From Marinobacterium alkalitolerans (GTDB taxonomy: Bacteria > Pseudomonadota > Gammaproteobacteria > Pseudomonadales > Balneatricaceae), in contig NZ_JACVEW010000023.1 of NCBI RefSeq assembly GCF_017776525.1, positions 1 through 55,337 of the forward strand: 55,337 nucleotides of DNA, read 5' to 3'. Below the pieces are notes generated by a model. It saw only the letters and a program-made list of their open reading frames with translations. It did not search any database and was not told where the DNA came from. The position numbers and the translations under genes are program-made. Position 1 is the stretch's first letter, and each line of letters begins with the position of its first letter. Positions 1 through 9,437 of this stretch are shown one piece after another.

Positions 1-97
1 TGTTTGGTCGCACTCTCATTTTACTCACTTGGATTCAGGCTTTCTCATTTGCTGCCATTTATGGGACAGCAGTGGCCATTTGGCAGCCTTTTTTACG

Positions 98-1210
98 TCA
101 TGCCGCAGCGGGTGCAGCAGGTTCCGCCAGGCAGTATCGGTCACGGCCACTGTCCTTGGCCAGATAAAGTGCTTCATCCGCGCGCTGAAGCAGACCGGAG
201 CGATCCTCATCCGGTTGCTGCATCGCAATGCCAATACTGGTCGTGAAACTCACCTCGTCCCCGGTCGGCACTTTCAGGCGCGTGGCATGGCAGGCCGCAC
301 GAATCGACTCTGCCAGCTCGACTGCCTGTTCAACGTTCATCCCCGGCAATACCAGCAGAAACTCCTCACCGCCGAAGCGCCCGGCCAGATCTTCCTTGCG
401 CTTGGCATTGTCACGCAGGATACGGGCAAACTGCTTCAGCACGATATCCCCTGCCGCATGACCATAGTGGTCGTTGAAGCTCTTGAACTTGTCCAGATCG
501 AACATCATCACGGCCAGCGGCTTGCGCGAAACGCTGGACTGGCGCATGTCCTCTTCCAGTTGCTCCATCACCTGACGCCGGTTGGCCAGCCCGGTCAGCG
601 GGTCGCGTGTTGCCTGCCGATACAGCACCAGCAGCATGTTGAGCTGATTGACCGATGCCCAGCCCGCAATGGCTCCCAGCACCGCCAGCAGCCAGAGATC
701 ATTCAGTGCGCCGACCTCCCCGAAGGACCCCAGCCAGAGCTGAGTAATCAACTCCACCAGCAACACGAAGGCCGCAAAACCGGCCACCTCAAACAGGGTC
801 AGCGGGAAGATCGCCAGCATGGTCATGATCATGAACGGGAAAAACGCATATCCCGCCACGGTGCTCTGATACCCGTGATGCTCCAGAATGATCGTACTGG
901 CGGTCTGAAACAGCGTCAGCACCAACACCAGCAGCAACAGTCGAATGAGGGAAACTTCCAGTCGATAGGGGTGCGAGAACCAAAGCCCCAGCAACAGACA
1001 GCAGCCACTGGCGGTCAGTCGCGCATAGGCAATGGTGGTACTGACCTCACCGGGCAAGAGCAGCCAGTCGATCAGAATCCAGCCACTTTGCAATACCATC
1101 AGCAGCCAGGCGATCAGACGAACCCGGGTAAACAGGTGATAACTGCGTGTATGGTTGAAATAACGCGAATGCCGCCTGGCGGCTAACAGATCATTCATTA
1201 CTTCCCACAT
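98..1210 (-). CDS. Membrane-bound diguanylate cyclase (GGDEF domain)
   Basis: Predicted to make cyclic di-GMP from two GTP at the inner membrane. The first ~190 residues are mostly hydrophobic, with about five or six membrane segments and no recognisable ligand-binding domain. The GGDEF domain covers roughly residues 195-365: it opens with DPLTGLANRR, has the metal-binding FDLDKFKSFND segment, and carries the active-site variant GGEEF. An RKED motif lies exactly five residues before GGEEF, matching the RxxD inhibitory site, so product feedback is expected. The ATG at 1210 has GGAG just upstream. It is transcribed away from a PilZ gene, a possible c-di-GMP receptor. The domain call is certain; the sensed signal is unknown. 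Confidence 0.93.
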   Translation of the reverse strand: MWEVMNDLLAARRHSRYFNHTRSYHLFTRVRLIAWLLMVLQSGWILIDWLLLPGEVSTTIAYARLTASGCCLLLGLWFSHPYRLEVSLIRLLLLVLVLTLFQTASTIILEHHGYQSTVAGYAFFPFMIMTMLAIFPLTLFEVAGFAAFVLLVELITQLWLGSFGEVGALNDLWLLAVLGAIAGWASVNQLNMLLVLYRQATRDPLTGLANRRQVMEQLEEDMRQSSVSRKPLAVMMFDLDKFKSFNDHYGHAAGDIVLKQFARILRDNAKRKEDLAGRFGGEEFLLVLPGMNVEQAVELAESIRAACHATRLKVPTGDEVSFTTSIGIAMQQPDEDRSGLLQRADEALYLAKDSGRDRYCLAEPAAPAAA

Positions 1211-1350
1211 GTCTACTCCGGTGAATGCACTCCCAAGCCGACCAACTTAGACCAGCTGACCTTTGGGTGTATTGACCTGGCTCAGGCTGTTTCCACTATG
1301 CCTGGAGTGTAATACTATCTAGTCCATAGAGCACAGTCAGGAGTGTCAGC

Positions 1351-1722
1351 GTGAACAACGATAATGAACGCCGCCGCTTTACCCGCATTCCCTTTGATGC
1401 CGAGTGTGAGCTGCACAGTCCTTCAGGCAGCGCCGTGGTAAAGCTGATCGATATATCCCTGCGCGGCACGCTGGTCGAGTCAGAAACCGACCTGCCGATC
1501 GGTGTGGGCGACATGGCCCATCTGCATCTGTACCTGGCCAACGATATCCTGATCGATATCCCGGCCATCCTGACACACAGCGAGCCGCCCTACTATGGTT
1601 TCACGGCGGAAGAGATGGATATCGACAGCATCACGCACCTGCGCCGCCTGGTGGAGCTGAATCTGGGTGATGAAAGTCTGCTTGAGCGTGAGCTGGAACA
1701 GCTGATCGACGCCGACCTCTGA
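1351..1722 (+). CDS. PilZ-domain c-di-GMP binding protein
   Basis: A 123-residue stand-alone PilZ protein. Both c-di-GMP binding signatures are visible: the arginine-rich RRRFTR near residue 8 and the DISLRG (D/NxSxxG) motif near residue 37. It has no membrane segment or extra catalytic domain, so it probably acts as a soluble receptor or adaptor. It starts with GTG; no ATG is better placed. It is divergent from the diguanylate cyclase at 98-1210, and its stop lies 1 bp from the stop of the convergent radA gene. The target process (motility, exopolysaccharide or other) cannot be read from the sequence. Confidence 0.9.
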   Translation: MNNDNERRRFTRIPFDAECELHSPSGSAVVKLIDISLRGTLVESETDLPIGVGDMAHLHLYLANDILIDIPAILTHSEPPYYGFTAEEMDIDSITHLRRLVELNLGDESLLERELEQLIDADL

Positions 1723-1723
1723 T

Positions 1724-3097
1724 TCAGATGGCGTCCAGCGCTTCCGACAACGTCTTGACGCCCACCACTTCCATTCCCGGCACCGGCTCTCGGGGCACAT
1801 TCGCAACCGGAACAATAGCACGTTTGAAGCCGTGCTTGGACGCCTCGCGGATCCGCTCCTGACCGTTGGGTACCGGGCGAATCTCACCGGACAGCCCTAC
1901 TTCTCCAAACACCATCAGCGCCTGTGATAACGCCATGTTGCGGAAGCTGGATACCACCGCCAGCAACAGCGCCAGGTCGGCACTGGTTTCCAGTACCTTG
2001 ACGCCCCCGACCACGTTGACGAACACATCCTGATCACCGGTCATCAGGCCGCCATGTCGGTTCAGAACCGCCAACAGCATGGCCAGCCGGTTCTGCTCCA
2101 GCCCCACCGTCACACGTCGCGGGTTGGACAGATGCGATTCATCTACTAGCGCCTGCAGCTCCACCAGCAACGGCCGTGTCCCTTCCCAGACCACCATGAC
2201 GACGCTGCCGGGACTGGGTTCGCTGCCGCGACTGAGGAAGATGGAGCTGGGGTTCTTCACCTCCTTGAGCCCATTTTCCAACATGGCGAACACCCCCAGC
2301 TCGTTGACCGCGCCGAAACGGTTCTTGTGGCTGCGCAGGGTGCGGAAGCGGCTGTCCGAAGACCCTTCCAGCTGCAGCGAACAGTCGATCATGTGCTCCA
2401 GCACCTTGGGGCCGGCCAGCGACCCATCCTTGGTGACATGCCCCACCAGAAACAGCACCGTGCCCGTCTGCTTGGCAAAACGGGTCAGAAACGCGGCGCT
2501 TTCGCGCACCTGGGACACCGACCCCGGCGCCGACTGCACATCGGCCACGTGCATCACCTGAATGGAGTCGATCACCATGACCCTGGGCTTAAGCTCATTG
2601 GCCAGATCACAGATCGTTTCCACCGAGGTTTCCGACAGCATCTGCAGCTGATCTGCCTTCAACCCCAGTCGTGCTGCCCGCATCGCCACCTGCTGCAGCG
2701 ATTCCTCACCCGTGATGTAGAGCGCCGGCATCTGGGCCGCCAGATGACACATGGTTTGTAGCAGCAGGGTACTCTTGCCGGCCCCCGGATGACCGCCGAT
2801 CAGCACGGCCGACCCCGGCACCAGACCGCCCCCCAGCACGCGATCCAGTTCAGCGCTGCCGCTGGTAAACCGCGGCATCTCTTCCAGCGCCACTTCACTG
2901 AGTGTCACGACTTTCTTCTGAGTACCGGCGCCACCGGCATACCCCTCGAAGCGGGCGCTGCGTACGCCCCCGGCATCCGAGCCCAGCCGTACCTCGGTGA
3001 TCGTATTCCAGGCCCCGCAGGCACTGCACTGCCCTTGCCACTTGCGGTAGTCGGCCCCGCAATCATTGCAGACAAAAGCAGTTTTGGATTTGGCCAT
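1724..3097 (-). CDS. radA: DNA repair protein RadA
   Basis: RadA (Sms) is a RecA-like, DnaB-type branch migration ATPase used in recombinational repair. The N-terminus has the four-cysteine zinc finger (CNDCG...CSACGAW, residues ~9-28). The RecA-like core has Walker A GGHPGAGKST near residue 80 and the RadA-specific HKNRFG motif near residue 255. The C-terminal ~150 residues match the Lon-protease-like domain. I start it at the ATG at 3097 (MAKSKTAFVC), which has AGGAG upstream and gives the usual ~457 residues; the frame stays open 13 codons further up but that stretch does not look coding. It converges on the PilZ gene. Confidence 0.96.
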   Translation of the reverse strand: MAKSKTAFVCNDCGADYRKWQGQCSACGAWNTITEVRLGSDAGGVRSARFEGYAGGAGTQKKVVTLSEVALEEMPRFTSGSAELDRVLGGGLVPGSAVLIGGHPGAGKSTLLLQTMCHLAAQMPALYITGEESLQQVAMRAARLGLKADQLQMLSETSVETICDLANELKPRVMVIDSIQVMHVADVQSAPGSVSQVRESAAFLTRFAKQTGTVLFLVGHVTKDGSLAGPKVLEHMIDCSLQLEGSSDSRFRTLRSHKNRFGAVNELGVFAMLENGLKEVKNPSSIFLSRGSEPSPGSVVMVVWEGTRPLLVELQALVDESHLSNPRRVTVGLEQNRLAMLLAVLNRHGGLMTGDQDVFVNVVGGVKVLETSADLALLLAVVSSFRNMALSQALMVFGEVGLSGEIRPVPNGQERIREASKHGFKRAIVPVANVPREPVPGMEVVGVKTLSEALDAI

Positions 3098-3231
3098 CGG
3101 GGTGTCTCCTGAAGCGTTAGGGTTTACACTGAGCATCTGTTCGCAGGAATCGATTGTAGCAAGCGGTGACGGCCCGGGTCAGCCTCAGCCCCGGCGCTGC
3201 GCCTTATCAAAACAACAAGGAATCAACCCCG

Positions 3232-4509
3232 ATGAAACTGGAAACACTTGCGCTGCATGCCGGCTATGAAGTCGACCCGACCACCAACTCCGCGGCAGTC
3301 CCCATCTACCAGACCACGTCCTATACCTTTGATGATGCTCAGCACGGTGCTGACCTGTTTGACCTCAAGGTACAGGGCAACATCTACAGCCGCATCATGA
3401 ACCCGACCAATGACGTGCTGGAAAAGCGCGTGGCGGCAATGGAAGGCGGTGTTGCAGCCCTGGCCGTGGCCTCGGGCATGGCGGCGATCACCTATACCAT
3501 CCAGACGCTGGCCGAAGCGGGTGACAACATCATCTCCACCAGCGAACTCTATGGCGGCACCTACAACCTGTTCGCCCATACGCTGCCGCGCCAGGGACTG
3601 GAAGTCCGTTTCGCCCAGAAGGACGACTTTGCCGGTATCGAAAGCAAGATCGATGCTAATACCAAGGCGATCTACTGCGAATCCGTCGGCAACCCGTCCG
3701 GCGGCATTGCCGATATTGAAAAGCTGGCTGAAATCGCCCACCGTCACGGTGTTCCGCTGGTGGTAGATAACACCGTTCCCAGCCCTGCCCTCTGGCGTCC
3801 GATTGAGCAGGGCGCCGATATCGTGGTCACTGCGGCGACCAAGTATATCGGCGGTCACGGCACGACCATTGGCGGTGTCATCGTGGATTCAGGCAACTTC
3901 CCCTGGGCCGAAAACAAGGAACGCTTCCCGCTGCTGAACGAGCCGGATGTGTCCTATCACGGTGTCATCTATACCGAAGCCTTTGGCCCGGCCGCTTTCA
4001 TTGGCCGTGCACGCGTCGTGCCACTGCGCAACATGGGCGCCGCCCTGTCGCCGATGAACGCCTTCATGCTGATGCAGGGGCTGGAAACCCTGTCGCTGCG
4101 CATGGAGCGTATTTGCGAGAACACGCAAAAAGTGGCCGAGTACCTGGAAAACCATCCCGAAGTTACCTGGGTCAACTACGCGGGCCTCAGCAGCCACAAG
4201 GATCACGCACTGGCGCAGAAGTACATGGACGGCAAGGCCTCCGGCATCCTGAGCTTCGGCCTCAAGTCCGGCCGCGAGGGCACTCGTCGCTTCTACGATG
4301 CACTGGAGGTCTTCCTGCGTCTGGTCAACATCGGTGACTGCAAGTCGCTGGCCTCTATCCCGGCCGAAACAACTCACCGCCAGCTGAACGATGAGGAGCT
4401 CAAGTCAGCGGGCGTTTCGCCGGAAATGGTCCGTCTGTCGATCGGTATTGAGCACGTGGACGATCTGATGGCCGACCTGGATCAGGCCCTGTCCAAAGCC
4501 TCTGCCTGA
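3232..4509 (+). CDS. metY: O-acetylhomoserine sulfhydrylase (MetY-type)
   Basis: A PLP-dependent Cys/Met metabolism enzyme of 425 residues that makes homocysteine from O-acetylhomoserine and sulfide. It opens with the family hallmark LETLALHAGYEVDPTT. The glycine-rich cofactor loop near residue 80 is followed by the SELYGGTYNLF segment, and the PLP lysine is in TAATKYIGGHG (~residue 205). Length and the extended segment after the lysine (ENKERFPLLNEPDVSYHG) fit MetY better than the shorter MetB/MetZ enzymes. The ATG at 3232 has AAGGA upstream; the frame stays open 22 codons further up with no RBS. Its 3' end overlaps the convergent LysR gene by 28 bp. Confidence 0.93.
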   Translation: MKLETLALHAGYEVDPTTNSAAVPIYQTTSYTFDDAQHGADLFDLKVQGNIYSRIMNPTNDVLEKRVAAMEGGVAALAVASGMAAITYTIQTLAEAGDNIISTSELYGGTYNLFAHTLPRQGLEVRFAQKDDFAGIESKIDANTKAIYCESVGNPSGGIADIEKLAEIAHRHGVPLVVDNTVPSPALWRPIEQGADIVVTAATKYIGGHGTTIGGVIVDSGNFPWAENKERFPLLNEPDVSYHGVIYTEAFGPAAFIGRARVVPLRNMGAALSPMNAFMLMQGLETLSLRMERICENTQKVAEYLENHPEVTWVNYAGLSSHKDHALAQKYMDGKASGILSFGLKSGREGTRRFYDALEVFLRLVNIGDCKSLASIPAETTHRQLNDEELKSAGVSPEMVRLSIGIEHVDDLMADLDQALSKASA

Positions 4510-5342
4510 TCGGGCGGACAGAGCGCAAGAAAACGTGCCACCGCAGCGGTATCCGGCCGCTGCCGGTGGCGCAGCAGATACAGTTGGCGCCGGATGGCAT
4601 GATCCGGCGCCAGCACCTGCAGCTCCCCCGTTTGCAACGATTGCTCCACCACATGCCGCGACAGACAGCTCACCCCGATACCGGCGCGGACGGCATTATG
4701 AATCGCTTCTGAGCTGCCAAGCTCCAGCACCGGCTGAATATTACCCAACGTATCGAGCAACTCCCGCTCCACTACGCTGCGCGTACCCGAACCGACTTCT
4801 CGCATGATCCAGGGCAGCTGAGCCAGTGTACGGCCCGAAAAGCCCGGTACTGCCACGATCACCATCTCGTCCTGCCGCCAGGGTGTCATGACGAGATCCG
4901 GGTGCAGAGTACGCCCCTCAATCAGCCCCAGGTCCAGTTCAAACCTGAGCATGCGCTCGGCAATATCATCGGTGTTGGCGATCTCGATACGCTCACAGGG
5001 AAGCTCGGCTGCCGACTTGCCCAGAAGGCGCGGCAGCAGATAGTTGCCGATGGTGGTACTGGCCCCGACCTTCAACCGCCCGCCGCCCTGCTGAAACAGG
5101 GTCTCAGCCTCTCGAGCCTGTGCCAGCAGTATCCGTGCACGCGATTGCAGGGCTCGGCCGCTGGCGTTCAGCAGCAGCCGCTTGCCTACCCGGTCAAAAA
5201 GCTTCTCCCCCAGCCGGTTTTCCAGTTCAGTCAGGGCATTGCTGGCAGCCGACTGAGACAGAGCAACCGCGTGTGCCGCCGCAGTCGTCGAACCGGTTTC
5301 GATGACGGCAAGAAACACTTCCAACTGGCGCAGAGATAGCAT
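4482..5342 (-). CDS. LysR-family regulator, YeiE-like
   Basis: A 286-residue LysR-type regulator. The N-terminal winged helix-turn-helix is clear (LRQLEVFLAVIETGST through LSQSAASNALTELENRLG), followed by a LysR substrate-binding domain to about residue 280. It is divergent from the YeiH-family transporter gene, the arrangement seen for yeiE-yeiH in Escherichia coli, so I infer that it controls that transporter. Two overlapping palindromes in the shared intergenic region (5369-5393) are candidate binding sites. The inducer is not known; the neighbouring metY hints at sulfur metabolism. Confidence 0.9.
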   Translation of the reverse strand: MLSLRQLEVFLAVIETGSTTAAAHAVALSQSAASNALTELENRLGEKLFDRVGKRLLLNASGRALQSRARILLAQAREAETLFQQGGGRLKVGASTTIGNYLLPRLLGKSAAELPCERIEIANTDDIAERMLRFELDLGLIEGRTLHPDLVMTPWRQDEMVIVAVPGFSGRTLAQLPWIMREVGSGTRSVVERELLDTLGNIQPVLELGSSEAIHNAVRAGIGVSCLSRHVVEQSLQTGELQVLAPDHAIRRQLYLLRHRQRPDTAAVARFLALCPPDQAEALDRA

Positions 5343-5368
5343 GCAGGCCTCAATATTCTGCCTAATTA

Positions 5369-5393
5369 ACCTGTAAAACAGGTAAATATTACC
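5369..5393. promoter_or_regulatory. Overlapping palindromes between LysR gene and yeiH
   Basis: Two perfect inverted repeats share bases here: ACCTGT-AAA-ACAGGT at 5369-5383 and GGTAA-ATA-TTACC at 5381-5393. They lie in the AT-rich divergent promoter region, about 25-50 bp from the regulator start and 70-95 bp from the transporter start. LysR proteins typically bind paired, partly palindromic sites, so this is a plausible operator. The assignment rests on position and symmetry only. Confidence 0.5.
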
Positions 5394-5462
5394 AAATTAA
5401 TCCGTTTTTATATTATAAGCCAATTCATTAGAGTGCACCCCTGTTCTCACGGAGGTGCCAAC

Positions 5463-6500
5463 ATGACAGGGCCAATCTCAGCCCGCCCCCTGATCGCGGG
5501 CATTCTACTCACACTGGGCTTGAGCCTCGCGGCCATACTGCTGGCACAGCTCCCTTTAACCGGCCTGGCCGTCATGGGCCCACTCACGCTCGCCATGGTA
5601 CTGGGCATGCTGAGCGGACATCTGTTCGGTGCTCACACAGCGCGTTTGCTTGAACCCGGACTGCAGTTCAGTCGCCACTACCTGCTGCGGACCGGTATCA
5701 TTCTCTACGGCTTGCGTATCAGCCTCGACGACCTGCAGGCGGCGGGACTGTCGGCCCTACTGATCGATCTGGTCATGGTGATCGGTATTCTCGCAGCCGC
5801 CGCCTGGGCCGGCACCCGCTGGCTCGGGCTGGATCGCCGGACGGCCGTGCTGATCGGTGCCGGAAGTGCCATCTGCGGGGCTGCCGCCGTACTGGCCAGC
5901 GCCCCTACAATCCGGGCCCGCCAACAGGCCGTGCCGGTGGCCATTGCCACTGTTGTACTCTTTGGCAGCGCCGCCATGCTGCTCTACCCCTGGCTGTTTA
6001 CGCAGGACTGGGTCCACAACCTGCTGAACAGCAACGCGCATGCCTTCGGGCGTCTGGTGGGCGCAACCACGCACGAGGTCGCACAGGTGACGGCCGTTGC
6101 CGCAACCCTGCCGGCCGAGGCGGCCCATACCGCAGTAGTAACCAAGCTGATGCGGGTGATGCTGCTGGTGCCGGTCCTGCTGGTGCTGAGCCAGTTGCTG
6201 GGGAAGGAACCGAAAGCAGGTGAGGGCTTCCAGCAGCGAACTCTGCCTATACCCTGGTTTGCGCTGGTGTTCCTGCTGCTGCCAGTGGTCAACAGTCTCA
6301 ACCTGATACCGCCCGCGCTGCTGGAATGGCTGCACCGGCTGGATCAATTATGCCTGGCCATGGCCATGGCCGCGCTGGGCTTTGCCACCAGGCCCAGCGC
6401 CATCCGGGCAGCGGGCTGGCAGCCACTGGCGCTGGGGGCCCTGCTGTTCGGGCTGCTGCTGGCCGGGGGCAGTGCCATGACGCTGTTGCTGGGATTCTGA
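5463..6500 (+). CDS. YeiH-family putative sulfate exporter
   Basis: A 345-residue polytopic membrane protein with about nine or ten hydrophobic segments, matching the UPF0324/YeiH family (TIGR00698, putative sulfate exporter). Visible family features are the RTGIILYGLRISLDDL segment near residue 75, the GAGSAICGAAAV segment near residue 132 and the GATTHEVAQVTAVAA segment near residue 198. The start is the ATG at 5463 with GGAGG at 5451-5455; an upstream in-frame start adds ten residues with no RBS. It is divergent from a YeiE-like regulator. The transport substrate is inferred from the family name, for which direct evidence is thin. Confidence 0.88.
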   Translation: MTGPISARPLIAGILLTLGLSLAAILLAQLPLTGLAVMGPLTLAMVLGMLSGHLFGAHTARLLEPGLQFSRHYLLRTGIILYGLRISLDDLQAAGLSALLIDLVMVIGILAAAAWAGTRWLGLDRRTAVLIGAGSAICGAAAVLASAPTIRARQQAVPVAIATVVLFGSAAMLLYPWLFTQDWVHNLLNSNAHAFGRLVGATTHEVAQVTAVAATLPAEAAHTAVVTKLMRVMLLVPVLLVLSQLLGKEPKAGEGFQQRTLPIPWFALVFLLLPVVNSLNLIPPALLEWLHRLDQLCLAMAMAALGFATRPSAIRAAGWQPLALGALLFGLLLAGGSAMTLLLGF

Positions 6501-6504
6501 CAAC

Positions 6505-6530
6505 AAAAAAGCCCCTGCAGGAGGGGCTTT
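6505..6530. terminator. Bidirectional Rho-independent terminator
   Basis: The hairpin GCCCCTGCAGGAGGGGC is flanked by AAAAAA on the left and TTT on the right, between the convergent yeiH-like and carbonic anhydrase genes. The six-base A run gives a U tract for minus-strand transcripts, so it should serve mainly the carbonic anhydrase gene and more weakly the transporter gene. Confidence 0.8.
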
Positions 6531-6546
6531 CGGGCCATGAAAAGGA

Positions 6547-7209
6547 TCAGCTTGCGGCGCGACTGGATTCCACGCGTGCGATCGCCTGTTGCAGCTCCGT
6601 TTCGGCCGATTCTGCATTGTCGGCACAGAACTCCAGGTCGGTCAGACGGCCATTCTTGAGGCTGTAGACCCAGCCGTGGATGCTCAGCTCCTGCCCCCGG
6701 GCCCAGGCATCCTGCACCACCGTGGTATTGCACACGTTATAGGCCTGCTCTACCGCGTTCAGCTCACACATCAGGTCCACCTGTGCCGGGGTATCCTGCC
6801 AGGGCCCGATCAGATGACGGTGCTTGGCATACACGTCGCGGATGTTACGCAACCAGTTGTCGATCAGGCCGTGTGACTTCTGATCCAGTGCTGCGCGCAC
6901 ACCGCCACACCCGTAGTGGCCGACCACCATCACATGCTTGACCTTCAACACTTCGACGGCGTACTGCAACACCGACAGGCAGTTCATGTCCGTATGCACC
7001 ACGATATTGGACACATTACGGTGTACAAACAGCTCTCCGGGCAGCAGGTCAACGATCTCATTAGCCGGCACACGGCTGTCGGAACAGCCGATCCACAGGT
7101 AGTCCGGATCCTGCTGTGAGGCCAGCGTCGAGAAGAACGACGGATCCTGATTGTAAATCCGGTCAGACCAGCTCTGGTTGTTGGAGAACAGGTTGGACAG
7201 TTTTTTCAT
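6547..7209 (-). CDS. can: Beta-class carbonic anhydrase
   Basis: A 220-residue zinc enzyme interconverting CO2 and bicarbonate in the cytoplasm. The beta-class zinc ligands and catalytic dyad are visible: CSDSR near residue 42 (Cys, Asp, Arg) and HYGCGG near residue 98 (His and second Cys). The opening, with NNQSWSDRIYNQDPSFF, is very close to the E. coli Can type. The ATG at 7209 is the natural start, though its RBS is weak. It lies upstream of the hemE gene on the opposite side of a 77-bp gap on the same strand, so the two could be co-transcribed (hemE first). Confidence 0.95.
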   Translation of the reverse strand: MKKLSNLFSNNQSWSDRIYNQDPSFFSTLASQQDPDYLWIGCSDSRVPANEIVDLLPGELFVHRNVSNIVVHTDMNCLSVLQYAVEVLKVKHVMVVGHYGCGGVRAALDQKSHGLIDNWLRNIRDVYAKHRHLIGPWQDTPAQVDLMCELNAVEQAYNVCNTTVVQDAWARGQELSIHGWVYSLKNGRLTDLEFCADNAESAETELQQAIARVESSRAAS

Positions 7210-7286
7210 ATATCAATCCATACAACAGCACAGGCAGAGAATCCTCTGCCTGTCAGGCTCAGGGATGTCATGAGCCGGCAAACGCA

Positions 7287-8351
7287 TTAACGGTGGTACT
7301 GGGCGCTCAGTTCATGCACCGCATCCACAAACACCTTGGCACTTTCCGGGTCCACAAACTGATGAATGCCGTGGCCCAGGTTGAACACATGGCCATTGCC
7401 ACTGCCGAATCGCGCCAGGATATCCGCCACTTCAGCACGAATGCGTTCGGCCGGTGCATAAAGTACACTCGGATCCATATTGCCCTGCAGGGCCACGCGA
7501 TCGCCCACCCGGCGACGGGCATCATCGATGTTGGTGGTCCAGTCCAGCCCCAGTGCATCAGCTCCGGCCTCGGCCATCACTTCCAGCCACTGGCCACCAT
7601 TCTTGGTGAACAGAATCACCGGTACGCGGCGACCTTCGTGCTCACGAATCAGACCGGATACAATCTGCTGCATGTACTTGAGCGAGAACTCCTGATACAT
7701 GGGGCCGCTCAGCACACCGCCCCAGGTGTCGAAGATCTGCACCGCCTGGGCTCCACTGCGAATCTGCTCGTTCAGATAGCCGGTGACGGACTGTGCCAGC
7801 TTGTCCAGCAGCGCATGCATGACCTCGGGGGTGGCATACATCATCTGTTTGATATGGCGGAAATCCTTGCTGGAACCGCCCTCGACCATGTAGGTCGCCA
7901 GTGTCCAGGGGCTGCCGGAAAAACCGATCAGCGGCACGCGACCGGACAAAGCACCACGAATCTCGCTGACCGCCGCCATGACGTAGTCAAGATCAGTCGC
8001 TGCATCCGGCACCGGCAGAGCATCCACATCCTTCTCTGTACGGACGACCTTCTCGAACTTGGGCCCTTCGCCCTGTTCAAAGTACAGACCAAGGCCCATG
8101 GCGTCCGGAATGGTCAGGATGTCGGAAAACAGGATGGCCGCATCCAGATCGTAACGTTCCAGCGGCTGCAGCGTCACCTCGCAGGCCAGTTCCCGGTTTT
8201 TGCACAGACTCAGGAAATCACCGGCCTGGGCACGGGTTTCACGGTACTCCGGCAGGTAGCGTCCTGCCTGGCGCATCATCCATACGGGGGTGACATCCAC
8301 CGGTTCGCGCATGAGGGCGCGCAGGAAGCGATCGTTTTTCAGTTCAGCCAT
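7287..8351 (-). CDS. hemE: Uroporphyrinogen decarboxylase
   Basis: HemE removes four carboxyl groups from uroporphyrinogen III to give coproporphyrinogen III in haem synthesis. The 354-residue length is normal. The N-terminal family signature [17 protein letters not shown] (~residues 21-37) and the second signature around [17 protein letters not shown] (~residue 143) are intact, and the conserved [12 protein letters not shown] and NLGHGI segments are present. The ATG at 8351 lies in a 151-bp divergent region shared with an AraC-type regulator gene. There is no sign of damage or transfer. Confidence 0.96.
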   Translation of the reverse strand: MAELKNDRFLRALMREPVDVTPVWMMRQAGRYLPEYRETRAQAGDFLSLCKNRELACEVTLQPLERYDLDAAILFSDILTIPDAMGLGLYFEQGEGPKFEKVVRTEKDVDALPVPDAATDLDYVMAAVSEIRGALSGRVPLIGFSGSPWTLATYMVEGGSSKDFRHIKQMMYATPEVMHALLDKLAQSVTGYLNEQIRSGAQAVQIFDTWGGVLSGPMYQEFSLKYMQQIVSGLIREHEGRRVPVILFTKNGGQWLEVMAEAGADALGLDWTTNIDDARRRVGDRVALQGNMDPSVLYAPAERIRAEVADILARFGSGNGHVFNLGHGIHQFVDPESAKVFVDAVHELSAQYHR

Positions 8352-8449
8352 CTCGCCATCTATCCTGTTGGTAAGTTTGAGTTGGCGATATTGTACCCGC
8401 TAACGCGCCTGATTGCGCTGCGGATGATCACATCAACGCGCTTGCACTG

Positions 8450-8455
8450 TATAAT
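8450..8455 (+). promoter_or_regulatory. Candidate -10 element for the AraC-type gene
   Basis: A perfect TATAAT lies 48 bp before the ATG at 8503. The hexamer 17 bp upstream (8427-8432) does not resemble TTGACA, so the promoter, if real, probably needs an activator or relies on the -10 box. Confidence 0.4.
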
Positions 8456-8502
8456 TCGTGGTCTAAGGTTAACTCACAATAAGAAACCGGTGACCCTACG
8501 TC

Positions 8503-9294
8503 ATGACGCGCAGCACCAAAGTTGTCAGTTTGCCCACATCCGCCGACCAGCATGACCATCAGTTTCATCAACTGGTGTTTGGTCTTGAGGGCGATACCGC
8601 CTTTGAACTGGTCGGCCGCAGCCGTGAAGTCCGCATCGGGCATGGCTGCCTCGTTCCCTGCTCAACCGACCATATTTTCAGTGGACTGGGGGACAACCGC
8701 ATTCTGGTACTGGACTTGCCAACCGAAAGCCATGACCGCCTGCAACAGGAACGTATCGACCGGTTGTTTGACCGCGCCTCCTATTTCCACTGCCCGGCCG
8801 AGCTTCAGCTCCTGCTGCGTTCGCTCAGCCGCGAGATCGATCACAACCCGCATGACCCCATTCTGCAGGAAGCCTGCAGTAACACGCTGCTCTGTGCGCT
8901 CCAGCGCCAGCTGGGACCACAACAGCCAGCCCGCCCTCAGGGACAGTTGAACCTGGAAATTCTGAACGACTATATCGATCTGCACATGGATCGACGCATC
9001 CCCGTCAGCGAGCTGGCAGGCCTGTTCTGCCTCGGCGACAGCCAGTTCTATGCCCGCTTCCGGGACCAGACCGGCATGACGCCGCTCCAATATGTGAACG
9101 AACGCCGCCTGCAGGCGCTGCGTCAGGCGCTGACCCATGCGCCCGACTCCATTGCGCAGCTGGCCGGCCGCTTCGGTTTCTGTAACCAAAGCGCGCTCAC
9201 CCGCGCCTTCCGCCAGCGGTTCGACATGTCGCCGGCCCAGTTCCGCCGTCAGCGGGGAACCCTTGCACCGGAGGATCCTGCAAAAGATTCGTAG
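8503..9294 (+). CDS. AraC-family transcriptional regulator, probable proline-use control
   Basis: A 263-residue regulator. Residues ~10-95 form a cupin-like sensor half (HDHQFHQLVFGLEG start), and the last ~100 residues hold the paired AraC helix-turn-helix, ending in the hallmark GFCNQSALTRAFRQRFDMSPAQFRR. It lies 143 bp upstream of putA on the same strand. PutA here lacks the N-terminal ribbon-helix-helix that lets enterobacterial PutA repress its own operon, so I infer that this protein controls put genes instead; that is context, not proof. Confidence 0.88.
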   Translation: MTRSTKVVSLPTSADQHDHQFHQLVFGLEGDTAFELVGRSREVRIGHGCLVPCSTDHIFSGLGDNRILVLDLPTESHDRLQQERIDRLFDRASYFHCPAELQLLLRSLSREIDHNPHDPILQEACSNTLLCALQRQLGPQQPARPQGQLNLEILNDYIDLHMDRRIPVSELAGLFCLGDSQFYARFRDQTGMTPLQYVNERRLQALRQALTHAPDSIAQLAGRFGFCNQSALTRAFRQRFDMSPAQFRRQRGTLAPEDPAKDS

Positions 9295-9437
9295 TAACTG
9301 ACAAGACCACTCCGCAACGGCTGTTATTAAATGTTGATTCAGTGGGCAATTCGGCTCTCTGAACCAGCACTAACCCCAGGTGCCACCCTGCCCTTCAGCG
9401 GCAGCATGACCCCTGCGGACGAGTTGAGGATAAGTCT

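Noticed and set aside
29-1186. Long plus-strand open frame (385 codons) opposite the diguanylate cyclase.
   Set aside because: It is the antisense of a clear GGDEF gene and has a Gln/His-rich composition typical of shadow frames in GC-rich genes.
7116-8555. Plus-strand open frame of 479 codons over hemE.
   Set aside because: Antisense of a clean uroporphyrinogen decarboxylase gene; no family resemblance.
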